Below are positions 35,311-48,930 of a DNA stretch of 64,000 nucleotides, piece after piece. Position numbers and translations under genes: made by a program. Each line of letters begins with the position of its first letter. The first letter of the stretch is position 1. Origin of the DNA: Microplitis mediator (Eukaryota; Arthropoda; Insecta; Hymenoptera; Braconidae); the NCBI RefSeq assembly GCF_029852145.1, contig NC_079975.1, forward strand, positions 4,774,001 through 4,838,000. The letters run 5' to 3'. The notes under the pieces are model-generated. The model did not search any database. It was not told the origin of the DNA and worked only from the letters and a program-made list of their open reading frames with translations.

Positions 35311-37804
35311 GTGAGTGTTACTATTATTTATCTCCAAATACAAAAATATATATATGTATATATATTTAACTTTTATTATTGATTATTTATTGAGGTTTTC
35401 TTGGTTTTACACAATAACTTTTTGATATATTTTATACGGGTTTATAATTTTGTTTACCTTGAATCACATTTCATATCGAGTGGAAAAATACGCATTGGAA
35501 TGTGTTCCATGTGTAATATTAATATATATGAGAAAAAGGTTTTCAGACACGCCTCCGTCGATACCTGAGGCCCGAAATCTGGGAACGGAGGGACTTGTGT
35601 ATATATTATATATATATATATATTTAACTGAATGCTGGTTCATCAGAGATCGATTTATTTACTCGTACAAGTGTTCATGTGATATTCTTGTGTAATCGAT
35701 ATTAACAATCTCGATTATCTTAAATTGGTTATATTGTATATTTAGAGGATGTATCGCGTTTCAATCGTGTTAACAATCATACATTTATCATCGGTCATTT
35801 AGTAATTAGGGATATCTGATAATCTATTCATTATAAAAATTACTCATCATCAAATCGGTTAATCGGTTCTTCTCCTCCATATTTAGTATTTAATTGATCT
35901 AAAGACGGTATTTTTTATTCGGCAAGTTAATTACATACATACAAATTTTAAGTTAATTATTTATCGGCAATTATTATTCAAATATTTGTCAAACATCTGA
36001 AGCTCGAAGTTTTAATTTCTTCCGGCGCCAAATATAAATACGTTTAAAGTTAATGTAATAGCGCGTGTTTATGATGACAAGAATTTTGTGGTCACAATTA
36101 AGAAATTACCGGATCATATATCGTGTCTCTTTATGTTTCACGTTGGGCTTCACTGAACATTAACATAACGTTTATATACATATACATATATATAAGGCGG
36201 ATCGTATACAAACTATACAGAATCCGTCGGACCGAATCCTCAGCGTTTTCTCTTTTTTCTATACATAATATTATCATTTTTTTTTTTTTTTTGATCTAAT
36301 CGTCTGCCAGATTCTTGCGTGGAATTTCTCCATCGAATTCTTGAGATTCTCGTAAAATAAAATAATTTTTACTCCATAATTGTGATTTCATAATTTTAAT
36401 TTCGTAACCAAAGCCACTAAAAAGTATAATAATTATTTTTCTGAATGATCGAAATTTAGAGTTCATTATCGCTTGTGAATTTTATAATAAAATAAAAAAG
36501 TGTAATGATAATGTGTGACGGAACAGTTACAAGAGCATATATCATGCGTGATTAAATTTCATTTTCATTTCTAGCGCGCAATTTTAACGCCCACCCTAGA
36601 TTATAATCCAAAGAACTACATTGAACTAGAGGTCATATATAAATCTATATATATATATATACACATATATGTATGTAAAAGAAATAGGAGGGTGATAATT
36701 CATCTCCCCTCGGTTTAAACGCGCACACAAATAAACAACCCTTCAATACTCAAAGAAGACTTCCCATTTGTTTTTTAATATTTATATTTTATTTATTTAG
36801 TTTTCTTTTCGTTAATTCTATTATTACTTTTTTTTATTATTGTCAAACGTGTCGAGATAAATTGGCATTTTTATAAACACTAGATTTTTTTTTTTTCATT
36901 CATTTGTTCATTCTGTATTTGGCTTTTGTCTCTACACTCTGCCTGCCTTTAAAGTTAAGTACTTCTATTTTTGCTTGCACTTATTCATGTAGATATATAT
37001 GTATGTATGAGTATATATGTACTTCCGATTTATATTATACACGACGACATTCTCATATGCTTTACATTTATGACCAGCAAAAAGGACAAAGAGAAAATTT
37101 GATGTGGAGCAATATAATTTTTTCTCTTTTTATTTTCATTATACATGCACACGTTCTGTATAAATATATATATAGATACATATTTTCAAGCTAAATATTT
37201 ATACGAGATTAATATCAATTGTAGTGAAATGAAATTCTAAATATTTAAATGCTATTTTCAGCGATACAAATTTATGTTAATGCTGCATATTACAAATTTT
37301 TTATTACAATGACAGAATCAAATCACAGCAGGCCAATGAGTTCTTAAAAAATATATACTATTAAGCGCTAAGTTGTCAATTATAAGTCTCCTGTCTAACC
37401 CGTTTCAAGTTAAAACTAATTGTAGGTAATTACTTGCTCAGTTATGTCTCGACTGAACTTTTCAATGATTTTTATCAGATGCTGTGTAAGACAACATGAT
37501 TTTATATAATTAAATATTGTTGTATGTTCAATATTTTTAGCTGATTCTATTTTTATACCTAATTCTCTGGTGCACTTTATTGAGATGAAGTATTTCAAGT
37601 TTCGTTCTCGAGATCAGTCTGTAGTACCGTCATTGTGATTTAAAGTTCAAAATTACCATTAATTTAGGTGGGGAGCATTTTTTGATGGACAAGTAGCCAC
37701 TTTTGGACACTGTAGATCCATGGAAATATCACTTCATATTAATTGTCGAACTTCTAGCTATTTTTAACGGTTTAAGAACATTTGCATCTGAACTTACTAG
37801 AATT

Positions 37805-38156
37805 CCCGGGTCGAAAACTTTGATTTGTTTTTAATCAAATAAAAATTTCAAGTTATTTCTATTCAATTTTACTTCTTATTTGTATTCAATTAACAGGTAA
37901 AATTTAATCAAGTTTTGCTCATTCTATTCCTTACTTGACTATTTTCAAAATCATACTTTTTTCTCATATATATTGCCTTTTTTTGTTTTGATCCGGACCA
38001 AAATCAGACTTTTACTGCCTACTATTTTTATTAGCCTGTTTTTTAACGTCTGTAGATCAAAAACAGCTCAAAATTTTTATAAAGTCTTAAAGCCAGACGA
38101 ATTAGTCCAAATACAATCCAGTTAGACTATAATCAGATCAAATTCTTCGACCCGGG
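37805..38156. mobile_element. MITE with CCCGGGTCGAA ends in opa intron 1
   Basis: The left end CCCGGGTCGAAAACTTTGAT and the right end ATCAAATTCTTCGACCCGGG are inverted complements. The internal sequence alternates AATCAAG, AATCAGA and TCTATTC words and has no reading frame. About 350 bp. Confidence 0.7.
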
Positions 38157-38739
38157 TTGCTTATATTAGTAAAATAGTTGGTACAAGTTATAAATACTTA
38201 AGTGATTCATATCCTATGACATTTGGTCTTGGTGTGAGTGCAGAAATCTATGGACATTTGCTTCATATTTTCTTTCCAAAAACCACAATAATGCCGACAG
38301 AACTTAAAAGATAGAGAATATCGATATTAAGTAGTAGACCAGACATTGACCTTTTGGTCTCGTCTTTTAATAATAAATATAATGAATACTGCTCCTGGTA
38401 TTGTGATCTTTTAGTAATTTGTGTTGATACATTTACAGTTAATTAGAACCAATCAAACGTTTTTTTGCTTCCTTTCTCATTAATTTCAAAAATCAACACA
38501 AAAGTATTTCACAATTTTGTATTGATTTCAATCAAAATGTCAATAATAATTAAGAAAAAAAAGGTAATTAAGTCCAGCTTTAATTTTAGTCCCCAATTAG
38601 TTATTTTAGAAGTTTTCCCATGGGTTCAAATTGAATTTAAAAAAAAATATTAGCGCTGGTGTTGAGATGGTTAACATAATTAAGTTTCATAGAAAAGATG
38701 ATAGATATTATTTATTATTGATTTATCATGGGACCGAGA

Positions 38740-38960
38740 TGAAACTAATCCGCAGATGGGATACAAACGCCGGCCATTAGAAGAGAATTGATATGCGTTA
38801 TATATAAAGCGTCTGTAGACGTAGTCGTTGTCGTCATACAGCATCCCTTATATTCATGATGATCATCAGCGCAAGCGTGATTGGTGGAGTGTAACAATAG
38901 GATTCTCCCTTCAAAGTGTCTCTATTGGTCCCCGAGTACTATCTGAGGGGTTTTGTGTGT
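38740..38960. promoter_or_regulatory. GC-richer intronic block, candidate enhancer
   Basis: In contrast to its flanks, this block has mixed composition with GGGATACAAACGCCGGCC, GTAGACGTAGTCGTTGTCGT and ATCAGCGCAAGCGTGATTGG. The 63- and 85-codon frames overlapping it on opposite strands show no domain. A regulatory role is inferred only from composition and position 3.4 kb into the intron. Confidence 0.25.
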
Positions 38961-40127
38961 CCATATGTATGTGTAGACGTGTGTGTATATTATTAAAGCA
39001 TCTAAGAATAGAGAGATGATAGGGGATGCATTTTGGTGTGTCTGTATAGGGTGTCGGAATAAGCGTTAAGTAGGCCAGGGGCTTGTCCACACACTGAAAT
39101 AAAAAATATACGACAGGGTTATGGTAATGAATATTTTTCACATGTGGGGGACACAATGCCAGAGACAATTTAATTTTTTTTAAACTTTCTAACGAATTAA
39201 AAAATATTTTCTATTAATTATATTTTTTTTCCTAAAGATTTAAAATTTTTTTTGAAATTTTCAATGGAAAAAAAATTTTTATAGGCCACAGTTAATTTTT
39301 TAAATTGAAATCATCACAGAAAAAAAACAGTCAATTTATAACCAAAGACGCATTAATTTCTGAGCGTTTCCATTTTGCCCCACCTGCTTCTTTGTATCAA
39401 TAATTAAGATTTAATTTATACTTTTTGATAAAAACAAACGCACAAATAAGTCTTGCGTGTATGCTATTACGTTTCCAATGCTCATTAATTCAACGATAAT
39501 AATTATGAATAATAAATTCATAATTTTAATTAAAAAATAAAAAAAAATATGAGTCTCATGAAAATAATAACAACAATTTTGTACATAAAAGTTTGTTTTT
39601 AACGTAATTTATTAAGCTCACATTTTCTCGTCAGCCTTCTTCAAAGTTCATGTTTTTATATTATTCCCGTCACGATTACTGAGAATGATTTCTTGTGATT
39701 TTTGCGTGGACTCCCCAGTGAGGTTTGCGCGGTTTTACCAACTTAAACACACGCGATATATACGTGCATAACACGACTAGAGAGTAGACGCCATGTTGAA
39801 TATATCTACAAGCCTGCCACTTCTTTATGTCATTTAAGAGTTGGTATATATTTTCTATAAAGAAGTTCTATCATACCGACTATCTCTTTCTCTCTCTCTG
39901 TCTATAATACTGGTTTCAGTATATTTATTAACTGGCTGCAGTAAATCTTTTAATTGCTGTCTTATTGTCATTATTGACATTCCATACAGACAATTAAAAT
40001 TACAATATAAAAAATTTAACTCTTCGAGTTAAAATTACGAAGAAAAATATTTTATGTACAGAGAAACACATGAAGATAATTTTTTTTCTTATTCATAGTT
40101 TACAATTTTTAATATTTGCTATATAAT

Positions 40128-40231
40128 CAGTGCAGCCAAATCATGCGATATTTTTACCCCTTCCCGTAGTGAAATAGCATGGAGTATAATTGCAGGAGGG
40201 AGTAAAAATATCGCACGATCTGGCTGCACTG
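40128..40231. mobile_element. Small palindromic MITE (104 bp) in opa intron 1
   Basis: CAGTGCAGCCAAATCATGCG at the left pairs with CGCACGATCTGGCTGCACTG at the right, and ATATTTTTACCCCTTCC pairs with GGAGGGAGTAAAAATAT. A TA follows the right end and TATAAT precedes the left end, compatible with TA target choice. It would fold into a near-complete hairpin. Confidence 0.75.
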
Positions 40232-41205
40232 TATATAATAGTAAGAGTCTGTTCTAAATTTTTTTAAAAAAGTAATTTGTCAAATGGAACTTGAAAATTT
40301 GAATTTTCGAATTATGAACTTTCGTTAATTTGAATTTTGGAAATTTGAACCTACAGTACAATTTTGTCTTTAAAATTTTTGACCTCAGCGCACAAATCAG
40401 CTGGCCGGTGTCGATACTCTACAGAGTCTAAAAATTCCTTAAAATTAATTTTTAATTTAATTCACAGTTACTCTAAAAGTGAAGTTTCATTGGTTTCGAA
40501 AGGGTTAAAAAATTAAAAACTCTTTAGATAAGACTAAAATGCTCTATAAATTTTAGAGTGTACATCAAATATTGATGGTTATATAATTATGGTATTAAAG
40601 AGGGTGATAAAAAAATGCCAGAAGGCAGCAATAACAACAAACACTTACTTTAACATATGAAACAAACTGATTTAGACGAGAGATGAGTTTAAAAATAAAT
40701 AAGATTTGTTGCTAAAATACCGGCGCCCGCGGCACCTCCTTTCCCATCACGGCCCAGCTACTTCTTCCTTCCTCTACTCACTTCCATTGCATCCACCATG
40801 TAACATATATGCCACATATACTGTAAACTTGATAAGTAGTATGAAGCTACTAGCCATATATAATATATATATACAATATCTTTGAGAGAAGAGATCTCTT
40901 AAGTCAAAGAGAAACCCACACAGAGGATATTAAACTTTAAGAGGGATGAGAAAGTTACGCCCACTAACTGCCAATAGTCTCACTAAAGAGGGTCGTAATT
41001 AAAGCCCAATGATTCGTAGCAATTGAGTCGTTTATTATCGAAAAAGTATTAGCTCGAAATTTATTTTTATTATCAATAACACTTACACGCGATTACAAGA
41101 ATTTCAATTATATTAATCACCAGTAATAAATCAGATTAAAAATTTCATCATTAATAATTCAATTATTACTTTTTTTCAACACAAACATTTTTATTTTATC
41201 GCACA

Positions 41206-41811
41206 TACGACTACCCGTCATAAGCCTGGTCTAGGGGACGTAGGGGAAATTTTTCTTGTAATTTCAGTCTTCCCACTACCGTGCGTTTAGTTTTGATCTC
41301 GACTACCCGTTATAAGCCTGATTTATTTTATATCATTTTAAACGTAATATTTACATTTTGTTACATACGCGACTATCCCGATTTTCCTGGTGCTTATGGC
41401 GCTAAAATAAATACTTATCTTTTTACACTAATAATAATTTAAATGCAAAAAATTATAATGATAACGGTATCGATTACAGTAATAATTAAAATAATAATTT
41501 TATTGATCAACTTAATGCTCAATAAAACTTTTCAATTGTAACAGAAGCTTTGGATGTAATTAATGATTACAATTATGAATAATAAATTATATTTTACTTA
41601 ATAATGATTAAATTATCCGCGAAACATAGATAGTAAATTTCCATCATTAATTTGGATATTTTTTCCTATCGTTAGTTTATAATTTAGACAATTTTAACAG
41701 AGGCTTATAACGGGTTCTCTAGTACGAAACTCTTTAGAGTGGTTAAGTGGGGAAGCTGTTTGGTCTCAGTAACTCCCAATTGAGGGAAAGAGGCTTATGA
41801 CGAGTCGACTG
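41206..41811. mobile_element. Pogo/Tc1-mariner-type MITE, copy A (606 bp)
   Basis: Left-end TACGACTACCCGTCATAAGC and right-end GCTTATGACGAGTCGACTG are inverted; the right end is followed by TA. Sub-terminal sequence is repeated in the form CCCGTTATAAGCC on the left and GGCTTATAACGGG on the right. The same element lies in the opposite orientation at 55496-56800, where both TA flanks are clear. No transposase frame is present. Superfamily is inferred from TA flanks and CAGTCGAC-type ends. Confidence 0.8.
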
Positions 41812-43182
41812 TATTAATAATTTTTTAATTAAATAGTCGGTGCTAAAATTTTTCTTCAGGAAAAAAAATTAAAAAGGAGTTAAATAAAATTATTTTTAAA
41901 TTTGTCAATTAACTGTTTAGTAAAAGAAAAAAAAAACAGACATTTCAAAATCAATGTCATTCAATAATTAAAAGACACATTTATTGGCTTCTATGAAAAT
42001 AAAGATCGTGAGATGAGTTAATTGTTAGACATTTGACATTTCATTGGCTTCTAACAGCTGAAAAAATAATCAAACCACGCGTTTACAGCTCGGTAAATAA
42101 TCTAAAATAAAATAGGCGTTTAAAATAAAAAATTAACACAATTACTTTATTTAATTTATAAAAAAATCACTCGTTGATTTATTTAGATCTGTTTAAATTC
42201 CACGTGTTTTCAAATATTTTAAACGCGGAAATATCTATTGCGCGCGGAAACAGTTTGTATTTGCGGATGTGGTTTATTTTAGAATCGGTACGCGAAAAAA
42301 CTAGTGCCAGTTAAAATGGGTAATAATAATAGACGTATTTTTTTTTAAGCAGACAGTTACGCGTATACAGTAGCTATCTTTTGATATAGATATAAATATA
42401 ATGAAAAATTTTTTGTACCGCAAAGTTACTGAACAATAACGATCATAGAGAAAATATCGTGTGTCTTTTGTAACACAATACTTTTTCTAGGACAACGTTT
42501 ATGTTATATGCCACTTGAGAATTACCCTTATACAAATATCTCACATACCAAAACCACACATCAGATTTAATATATATGTATACATATATATTTTATTTAT
42601 AACCTGTAACGAATTTAATATTTTTTTTTCTATCTATTACAAATTTGACAGGAGAAAAATATTTTTAAAAAATATATGTTTATATATTTTTGACAGCAAC
42701 AATTAATAAAGCTTAAGAACCTGGGGTAAAATGAGTCACTGTTTTAAAGAATAAATTTCTTTTTTTTTATTTTTATATTTACGGTGGCTTAGAGAATGGG
42801 GCAAATTGGCCACTTTGTGTTTTGAAATAAAAAGAAAAAATTAGAGATACTTCAGATCAAATGAAACTACAGGGTAAAATGAGTCACTTAGCAAAAATTT
42901 AAAAAAATTTTGAAGAGCTTTAATGATCGTGATAAAATTATGATAAAAAATTAATTGAAAATAATTGTAAACTATAAATTAAAAATTTTTACCCCATAAA
43001 AAAAAATTAATAAATTTATCTTCAAACAATAAGTTCCCATCAAACATACTCTAAACCGTAAAATCCATTTAATAAAAAATAAAAAATCAAAGTACCCGAT
43101 AAAAGGGGGGCAATAAATAAATAATAATGAAAACTTACTAAAAATAAAGAGTTTAAAAAAAATGGGTATAAAACAAAACAAA

Positions 43183-43270
43183 ATTGCGGGCTAGTGTAGC
43201 GTTGGATGATTTAGGGAGCGAGGGTCGGGGGTCGCGGGTCGAGACCAGGCATCGGAATGTTGGACCTTCT
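43183..43270. promoter_or_regulatory. GC-rich intronic block
   Basis: AGGGAGCGAGGGTCGGGGGT followed by CGCGGGTCGAGACCAGG stands out in an AT-rich intron. On the minus strand it contains GACCCCCGACCC, two tandem Zic-type half-sites without the GCTG part. The overlapping 75-codon frame is not recognisable. Confidence 0.3.
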
Positions 43271-45371
43271 ACTTTTCTTTATATTATCTTTCTCTCTTAT
43301 TCTCTTCTTTCTTTCTCTCCATATATATATATATATGTATGTATATATATATTCGTGAGGCTGAGATGGTCGCAGCTACTTCTCTCAGGGGCGAAAGTCA
43401 GGATTAAATGATAAGGATAAACGATTATGAATCAAACAACATTTACATAGGTCGTTAGTAATGTTTCATGTCGACACAGTTTACTATCCATGTTTATCTA
43501 TTTTTAAATAAAATAATTATTTTAAAAATTTATTTTAAAATCATTTAATTCCGAGTATCCTTCCAAATGACTCAAGGCCGAAAATTTAAATATATGCACC
43601 GAAAAAAATTATAGGATCGAAAAAAAATAAAACACATCAGCGAACGGGTTAGTTTGTTAATATAGTCAAGAATTCCTGTCAAAATCATCAGATACCAACA
43701 GCTTGACACTTTAAAAAAAACCTTACTCCATATCTATACACAACAAACACACAGACCTTAACAAAACTACACTAGTAAAAATTTAAACTTCGACTACTTT
43801 ATTCATTTCTATACATTGTAATTTAATTTTTGTAACCTGATACTTCTTCAACTTTATATTGTAGCCCACAGGGGCAACATATCAACGAATTATTAGACCA
43901 GTCAGAGAATACTGTAATTTACTTGACGGAAATTCTTCTAAACTGAATCGAAAAAAAAACACGCCCCACATTTTTGAACCCGAAAAAAAAAAAGTAACGA
44001 AACTTCATAAATTTGAGTAACGGGATTTAAAAATTTATTAGCACGGAAAAATTTTAATTAAATATTTTATTTTAGTCATTTTTACTCTCTAGATATTTAT
44101 CAATTTTTATTTTTTTATTTCTTACATATATGCATTTTTTTTGCAATGCAATTACTGAAGTACGATGACCATTTATTCATGTAAATATATAGTTATTGTA
44201 AGTTAAAATGTTATCATTGGTAGTTATCGACTGAGAGTTGTTAAATATGCAATTGCGAATTACTCTGGCGCATACAAATGGTAAAAATATTTAATGCGGT
44301 ATTGAAAAAAACCTCAGTAAGATATTACTGCGTGCGTGTATGTAATATATAGCACACATATATATGTAAAGAAAGAGGATTTTTTGAAAAATTTTTTTCA
44401 GGACAAGACAAAGTGACTCGTAGACTTCGCGTGTTTATAAGCTTTCATGTAAAATTGAATTTAATGTGACTGTTAGACTGCAGTTTACTCAGGTCATCAT
44501 AAACTAGTGATATCTATTGAGCAAATTATATTTTTTTTCTGAGCAATATAATTGAATAGACAGGAAATGTATGAAAAAATAATAATAACTTTTAGTAAAA
44601 AAAATATTAATTTTAATGTTATTGACTAAACTGCAAAGTATACTTATGACTCATACTTTAGTAAATTAAAAAAATCATATTTTTATAAAAAAATTTAAAT
44701 ACTTGAAAAAATAAAATGATAATTGGAATAAAAAATTAATATGTCATTGAGATAAAAGTAAAAGAAATATATTAAAATTTATGAAATATGAGGGCTCATT
44801 AATAAAAGCACAAAAAAAAATTCTATTCTTTATTCAAACAAAAAAAAATTTTTGATAGTCTGAAATTTTTGCTCCCGTTTCTTATGACCAGCGCATTAAC
44901 TATTCTCTTTCTTATTATATATTTTTTTTGACATATATAATTACAGACGATTAAAATGAGTAATGACAAGGACGACGTGGGTTTTTAAAAGAGCCCGTCG
45001 ATTCGTCGCGAGACTCAAGAAACACTTTTATTTTATTCCCCCCTTCCCCGTCACACACACATTCGCCTTCATATATGCATCTCCAGACTACAATCTAACC
45101 GAACTGCACCGTCAGAGATACAAACGACTAGCAAAGACACACATATGTCTATAAAGTCGTTTTGCAAAATTCCAATAAATAAAATTGCACCGTGAAACGC
45201 GGCCTAAGCACGCCAACGGCATATCAGCGATAAAAAACCTCGGGATCCACATCCACGTTTAGATCTTCCTCCAAATGGATTAAAAAATAATACAAAAAAA
45301 AAAAAAAATTAATAACAAATAAACTAAACAAAATCATCGAATAAATATAGAAAAAAAAATAGATTAAAAAA

Positions 45372-45812
45372 ATGAAGTGTCTGTCCCTTATATTTACGAA
45401 GCTAGTGGCATCTAATGGTTTGGATGCGCTCGGACTCACACACACGTCCTCTAAAATAAATGATAGCATAATAATAAAAAATAAAAAACATTTAGATAAA
45501 GTACGAGAGAAATATAAGCGAGTAAAAATTCAGTCTGAGTCTGAGTCCGAGTCTGAATCTGAATATCAGGGACCACAAGATTTCAGTGCCAGAAATTCTC
45601 GGGTCGTACTTCTAACCAACCCGTACATCCAACCCTCGATGTGGATACAACACAACCAACAACCAGCAACAACTCTCTCTCTTAACTCCAAGCATTCTAT
45701 TTCTCTTGTCCCTCAATACATTTTACACCCACATCGTGCGATTCACATTGGCAAACGACTCCATATCCATATCCTTACCCGCGTTCTCTCTTGTGCCCAT
45801 GTTACTTGTTAG
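45372..45812 (+). other. Unrecognised 146-codon open frame in opa intron 1
   Basis: This is the longest frame in the window apart from opa. It starts MKCLSLIFTKLVASNG, which could pass as a weak hydrophobic leader, and has a Ser-Glu run (SESESESESE) encoded by a TCTGAG-type hexamer repeat near 45534-45564. The rest is compositionally plain with an H-rich C-terminal part. It has no known domain, no obvious ribosomal context and no neighbouring exon. I lean to chance, aided by the microsatellite, but it is the first frame to test for expression. Confidence 0.15.
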
Positions 45813-46230
45813 TGGTTTAGCAAAACCAATGCACACTATAACATGCACACCAATGCACACCTTACCAACACAAAACCCTGTGTCGCGTACAGTGCAAGTG
45901 AGAGCGTGAATTATGTCTTGTGCGAGATGTCAAATTGCTCGGCATATCGTAAAATATACAACTCTCCACGCTGTGGGAAACATATTATATATTATTCTTA
46001 TTTCTTTTAATATACTGATGTGATGGTATTCTTACTCCTTGTCTTATGGGTCTCAATCCCTTATTTTCTACTACTTGTAATCCTTAAACATTCCAGCTAA
46101 CCATCATACAGCAGTATTCAGTGTAGCATATAGCACCAGCACTACATAACAGTCTTCAGAACCAAAAAAAAAAAAAAAACAATAAGTTATAAGTTATGAT
46201 AAACGAGACGAACCACTAACAGATAATAAT

Positions 46231-46261
46231 TAATGACCTGAGAAAAGAATCCAGGTCATTA
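46231..46261. promoter_or_regulatory. Perfect inverted repeat with TGACCT/AGGTCA half-sites
   Basis: TAATGACCTG and CAGGTCATTA are perfect complements separated by 11 bases. Each arm includes a nuclear-receptor half-site, arranged as an everted pair 13 bases apart. It could be a receptor-binding site, a small hairpin, or chance. Confidence 0.3.
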
Positions 46262-47075
46262 AACTGATCTAACATATCACACGGTGTTAAAACTATACGT
46301 TTATAAACGAGCAATGATCTAACCATTTGGGTTCAAGTTTTTGTTTTTAATTTTTTTTGAACCCAGCCCTGATTTAGCAATCTTACTACCACGCCCAGTG
46401 TCCAGTCATTAGATGACCCACGAGTTAGTTGTTCATTATTCATTAGTAATAAAGGAAAACTATGTTTATAAATATGTATATATATGCTGACCGCATCAGT
46501 CAGACAAACGGCGCACTGACGGCCACACGCAAAACATTCAACACATATTTTTATTTCTGACGGTTAGAAAATATTTTTAAATTTTGTAGACGGTGAGGGT
46601 GTTTGGTGTTGGGTGTGTGTGTATTTTTTTTTTATAAGTATGTTTTGAATCCAAGGAAAAAGGGAGGAGATAAATAACTAAATAAAAGATGAGTTATATT
46701 TGTTAGAAATTGTCGAATCATTGTAAGTCAATAAATACAGCGATCGATCCTACAAAAGATCTATTAATGATTAAACGTCCGGACTAACGAAATTAACTGT
46801 GACTAAACTCTATTAAACATTTATAATATTAACAGTTTGTAGCCTATTTTCAGATGTATATTATATCTATATATTATGTCTATAAAAAAATCATTTTTTA
46901 ATGTTTCAAAATTTACAAGGGATTCATTTCTTAATTTTTCGTTCGCGTAATACAAATAAAAGTAACAAATTTCGATTTTTTTTCATTCTGATCTGAACTT
47001 TACTGAGTCGGCCATTATTTTTAGTCTCGAATTTCCGTAAGTTCAAAAACAGTTTGATTGAAAATTTTGAATTAC

Positions 47076-47076
<1 letters not shown>

Positions 47077-47115
<39 letters not shown>

Positions 47116-47525
47116 GCCTTTATTTAGACCCAACAGCAAAAATTTGCCAATAACAGGGTCACTACATAGTTATACATGAAAAAAAAAATATACAAAGGCG
47201 ACTAAACTAAGCTAAGTAAAGTGTACAATAACTGATTGCTAAAGACTACAATCAATTAAAAATATATAGAGAGTAAATTTAAGTTGTAAATTATTAAGGT
47301 TGAATAAATTACTAGATTTGAATGATACTAGGTGTACATATTTAATTATTTAACGTAAAGAGATCAGGATGGATGCAATTGTGCTGGCTGATAAAGTAAA
47401 TTACGCCAAATTTCGAAGTTCACTGTATGAACGTTTCTGAAACGAATTTTCGTTACACGAGAAATTGAGAGGTTTCTTCTATTGGAAATCGAGTGCAGGT
47501 TATTATTGGTGCTCTTGATTCTTTT
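47077..47525 (-). mobile_element. Degraded LINE 3' end (CR1/L2-like) with (AAT)n tail
   Basis: Read on the minus strand, an open stretch ends RFRNVHTVNFEIWRNLLYQP and a stop at about 47360, preceded by HSISNRRNLSISR. An N-x-R-R-N then basic stretch then W-x-x-L arrangement recalls the C-terminus of CR1/L2-type reverse transcriptases. About 245 bases later the 3' region reads GTTGGGTCTAAATAAAGGC and then (AAT)n of about 12 units (47077-47115), the form of tail these elements use. The poly-Asn frame on this strand is just the microsatellite translated. The coding part is too short and worn for a firm clade call. Confidence 0.55.
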
Positions 47526-48837
47526 TGGTGTTGACGTGAGACAAAATGGCGGAAGGAAATAGCAATAGAGGAATTTTAAGTATTAAATAAATATAAATCC
47601 ACTCGACATATAATTCGTTCCGGCTTTGAGTGAAATATTTGTTGGTATGGTGCTAATCCTAATGTAGCCCAGGTTTTTTTTCACAAAAGTGAATACTTTC
47701 GGAGTATTATATTCCGGTCTCACGGATGAGTTGATGTTGGGCCACGAGATCTAACCACTGTACATAGATTTATGTATATAAATGTGTAGAAGAGAGCTAA
47801 ACTTGAAAGAGCGTTTTTGGGAAAAAATAGTGTACATCGACAATAGGATACTAACAAGCTGGATCGTGTGGTTCTCGAGGATTTCGTGGCGTTTAACACT
47901 GGTTAACAAAGCCAGTTGAAATTTTTCCGGCACGTTCTTCTATAACTTACGGTAGATTTTTTTCTTTTTCATAAAAAAATCACTCCCTCTATTTTTCACG
48001 AGTAGCTCTCGGTTTCTTTCTTTGAAAGGGAGTGCCGTTGACGCTAAACTTTTTAAGAAAATATATATTTTTTTCTTTTAAATGTGTCATCGGCATGGAA
48101 AAGTTTAGCAAACTTAAGATTTTTTGACTCAATGCCTCTTGAAGGAAGCCTTGAAACTTTTATGTCTTTAAGGACATCATGCTCAGCCTGCCCCCATACT
48201 TACGGCACGCTTCATGTTTTTTTCAGTATTTAATAAAATATTCAGTAGTTACGCTAGTCATCCGGTCGTTTCTCGATTTTCACAGATTGAGCCGGAAGTT
48301 TTATTTACCTCTCATTTCAACAAAAGACTTTTCCAATAAATTATCGACACGACACCAAATTTAAATCCATTACTATCATCAGACTTCTGAATCACTTCGT
48401 ACAATTTATGAATTTCTTTGCTTTGACTTTTGCTTTGTAAAAATATATTTTCGTTTAAAATTCTTCATTCGCCTTTTTATTCGCTTGTCGAGATATTCAA
48501 TTACCACCAGATCGGTGTTAAGATATCGTGCACTCTGACGACTATATACAAGTTCGTATTCTCAAAAAATATTCTACGAATTTTTTTATACATAAATATA
48601 TATGTATATTTTTTTTCAAAAAAATAGTTCTTTCGCAGTTACAAATTTTGCGTATTTGCGTTAAAAAATTTTATGTGTTTTTCAACACATGATATTTTAA
48701 TTCTCATACGGGAGGATAATTCATAGCTCTGTTTTTTAGAAGGATCACAGAAAATCGAACTAATTGGTTGTTAAATTGACGTAAGTTGTACTAAGGGTAG
48801 ATAGTATACTTGAGTTTTATGTATTCAATTATTTAAT

Positions 48838-48930
48838 ATAAAATTTGTGTTGAATTAACACAAAAATTTGTGTAGACCGTTTGCAACACACGATTTGTGT
48901 TTAATTGAACACAAAATTTCTAACTGTATA
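48838..48930. repeat. TTTGTGTT/AACACAAA inverted-repeat cluster
   Basis: TTTGTGTTGAATTAACACAAAAATTTGTGT is followed about 30 bases later by GATTTGTGTTTAATTGAACACAAAATTT. Each half is itself a near palindrome. It is probably a worn MITE terminus pair. No coding content. Confidence 0.45.

Noticed and set aside
35311..35369. Read-through extension of opa exon 1 (17 residues to a stop) as the natural C-terminus
   Set aside because: The donor GTGAGT is at the conserved Zic intron position and the two further exons restore fingers 4 and 5 exactly; the extension is low-complexity and non-conserved.
35061..35382. Frames of 63 to 93 codons on either strand overlapping opa exon 1
   Set aside because: They are alternate-frame shadows of the GC-richer, conserved zinc-finger coding sequence.
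46924..47139. 71-codon frame with a poly-Asn run
   Set aside because: The run is a translated (AAT)n microsatellite that forms the tail of a LINE remnant.
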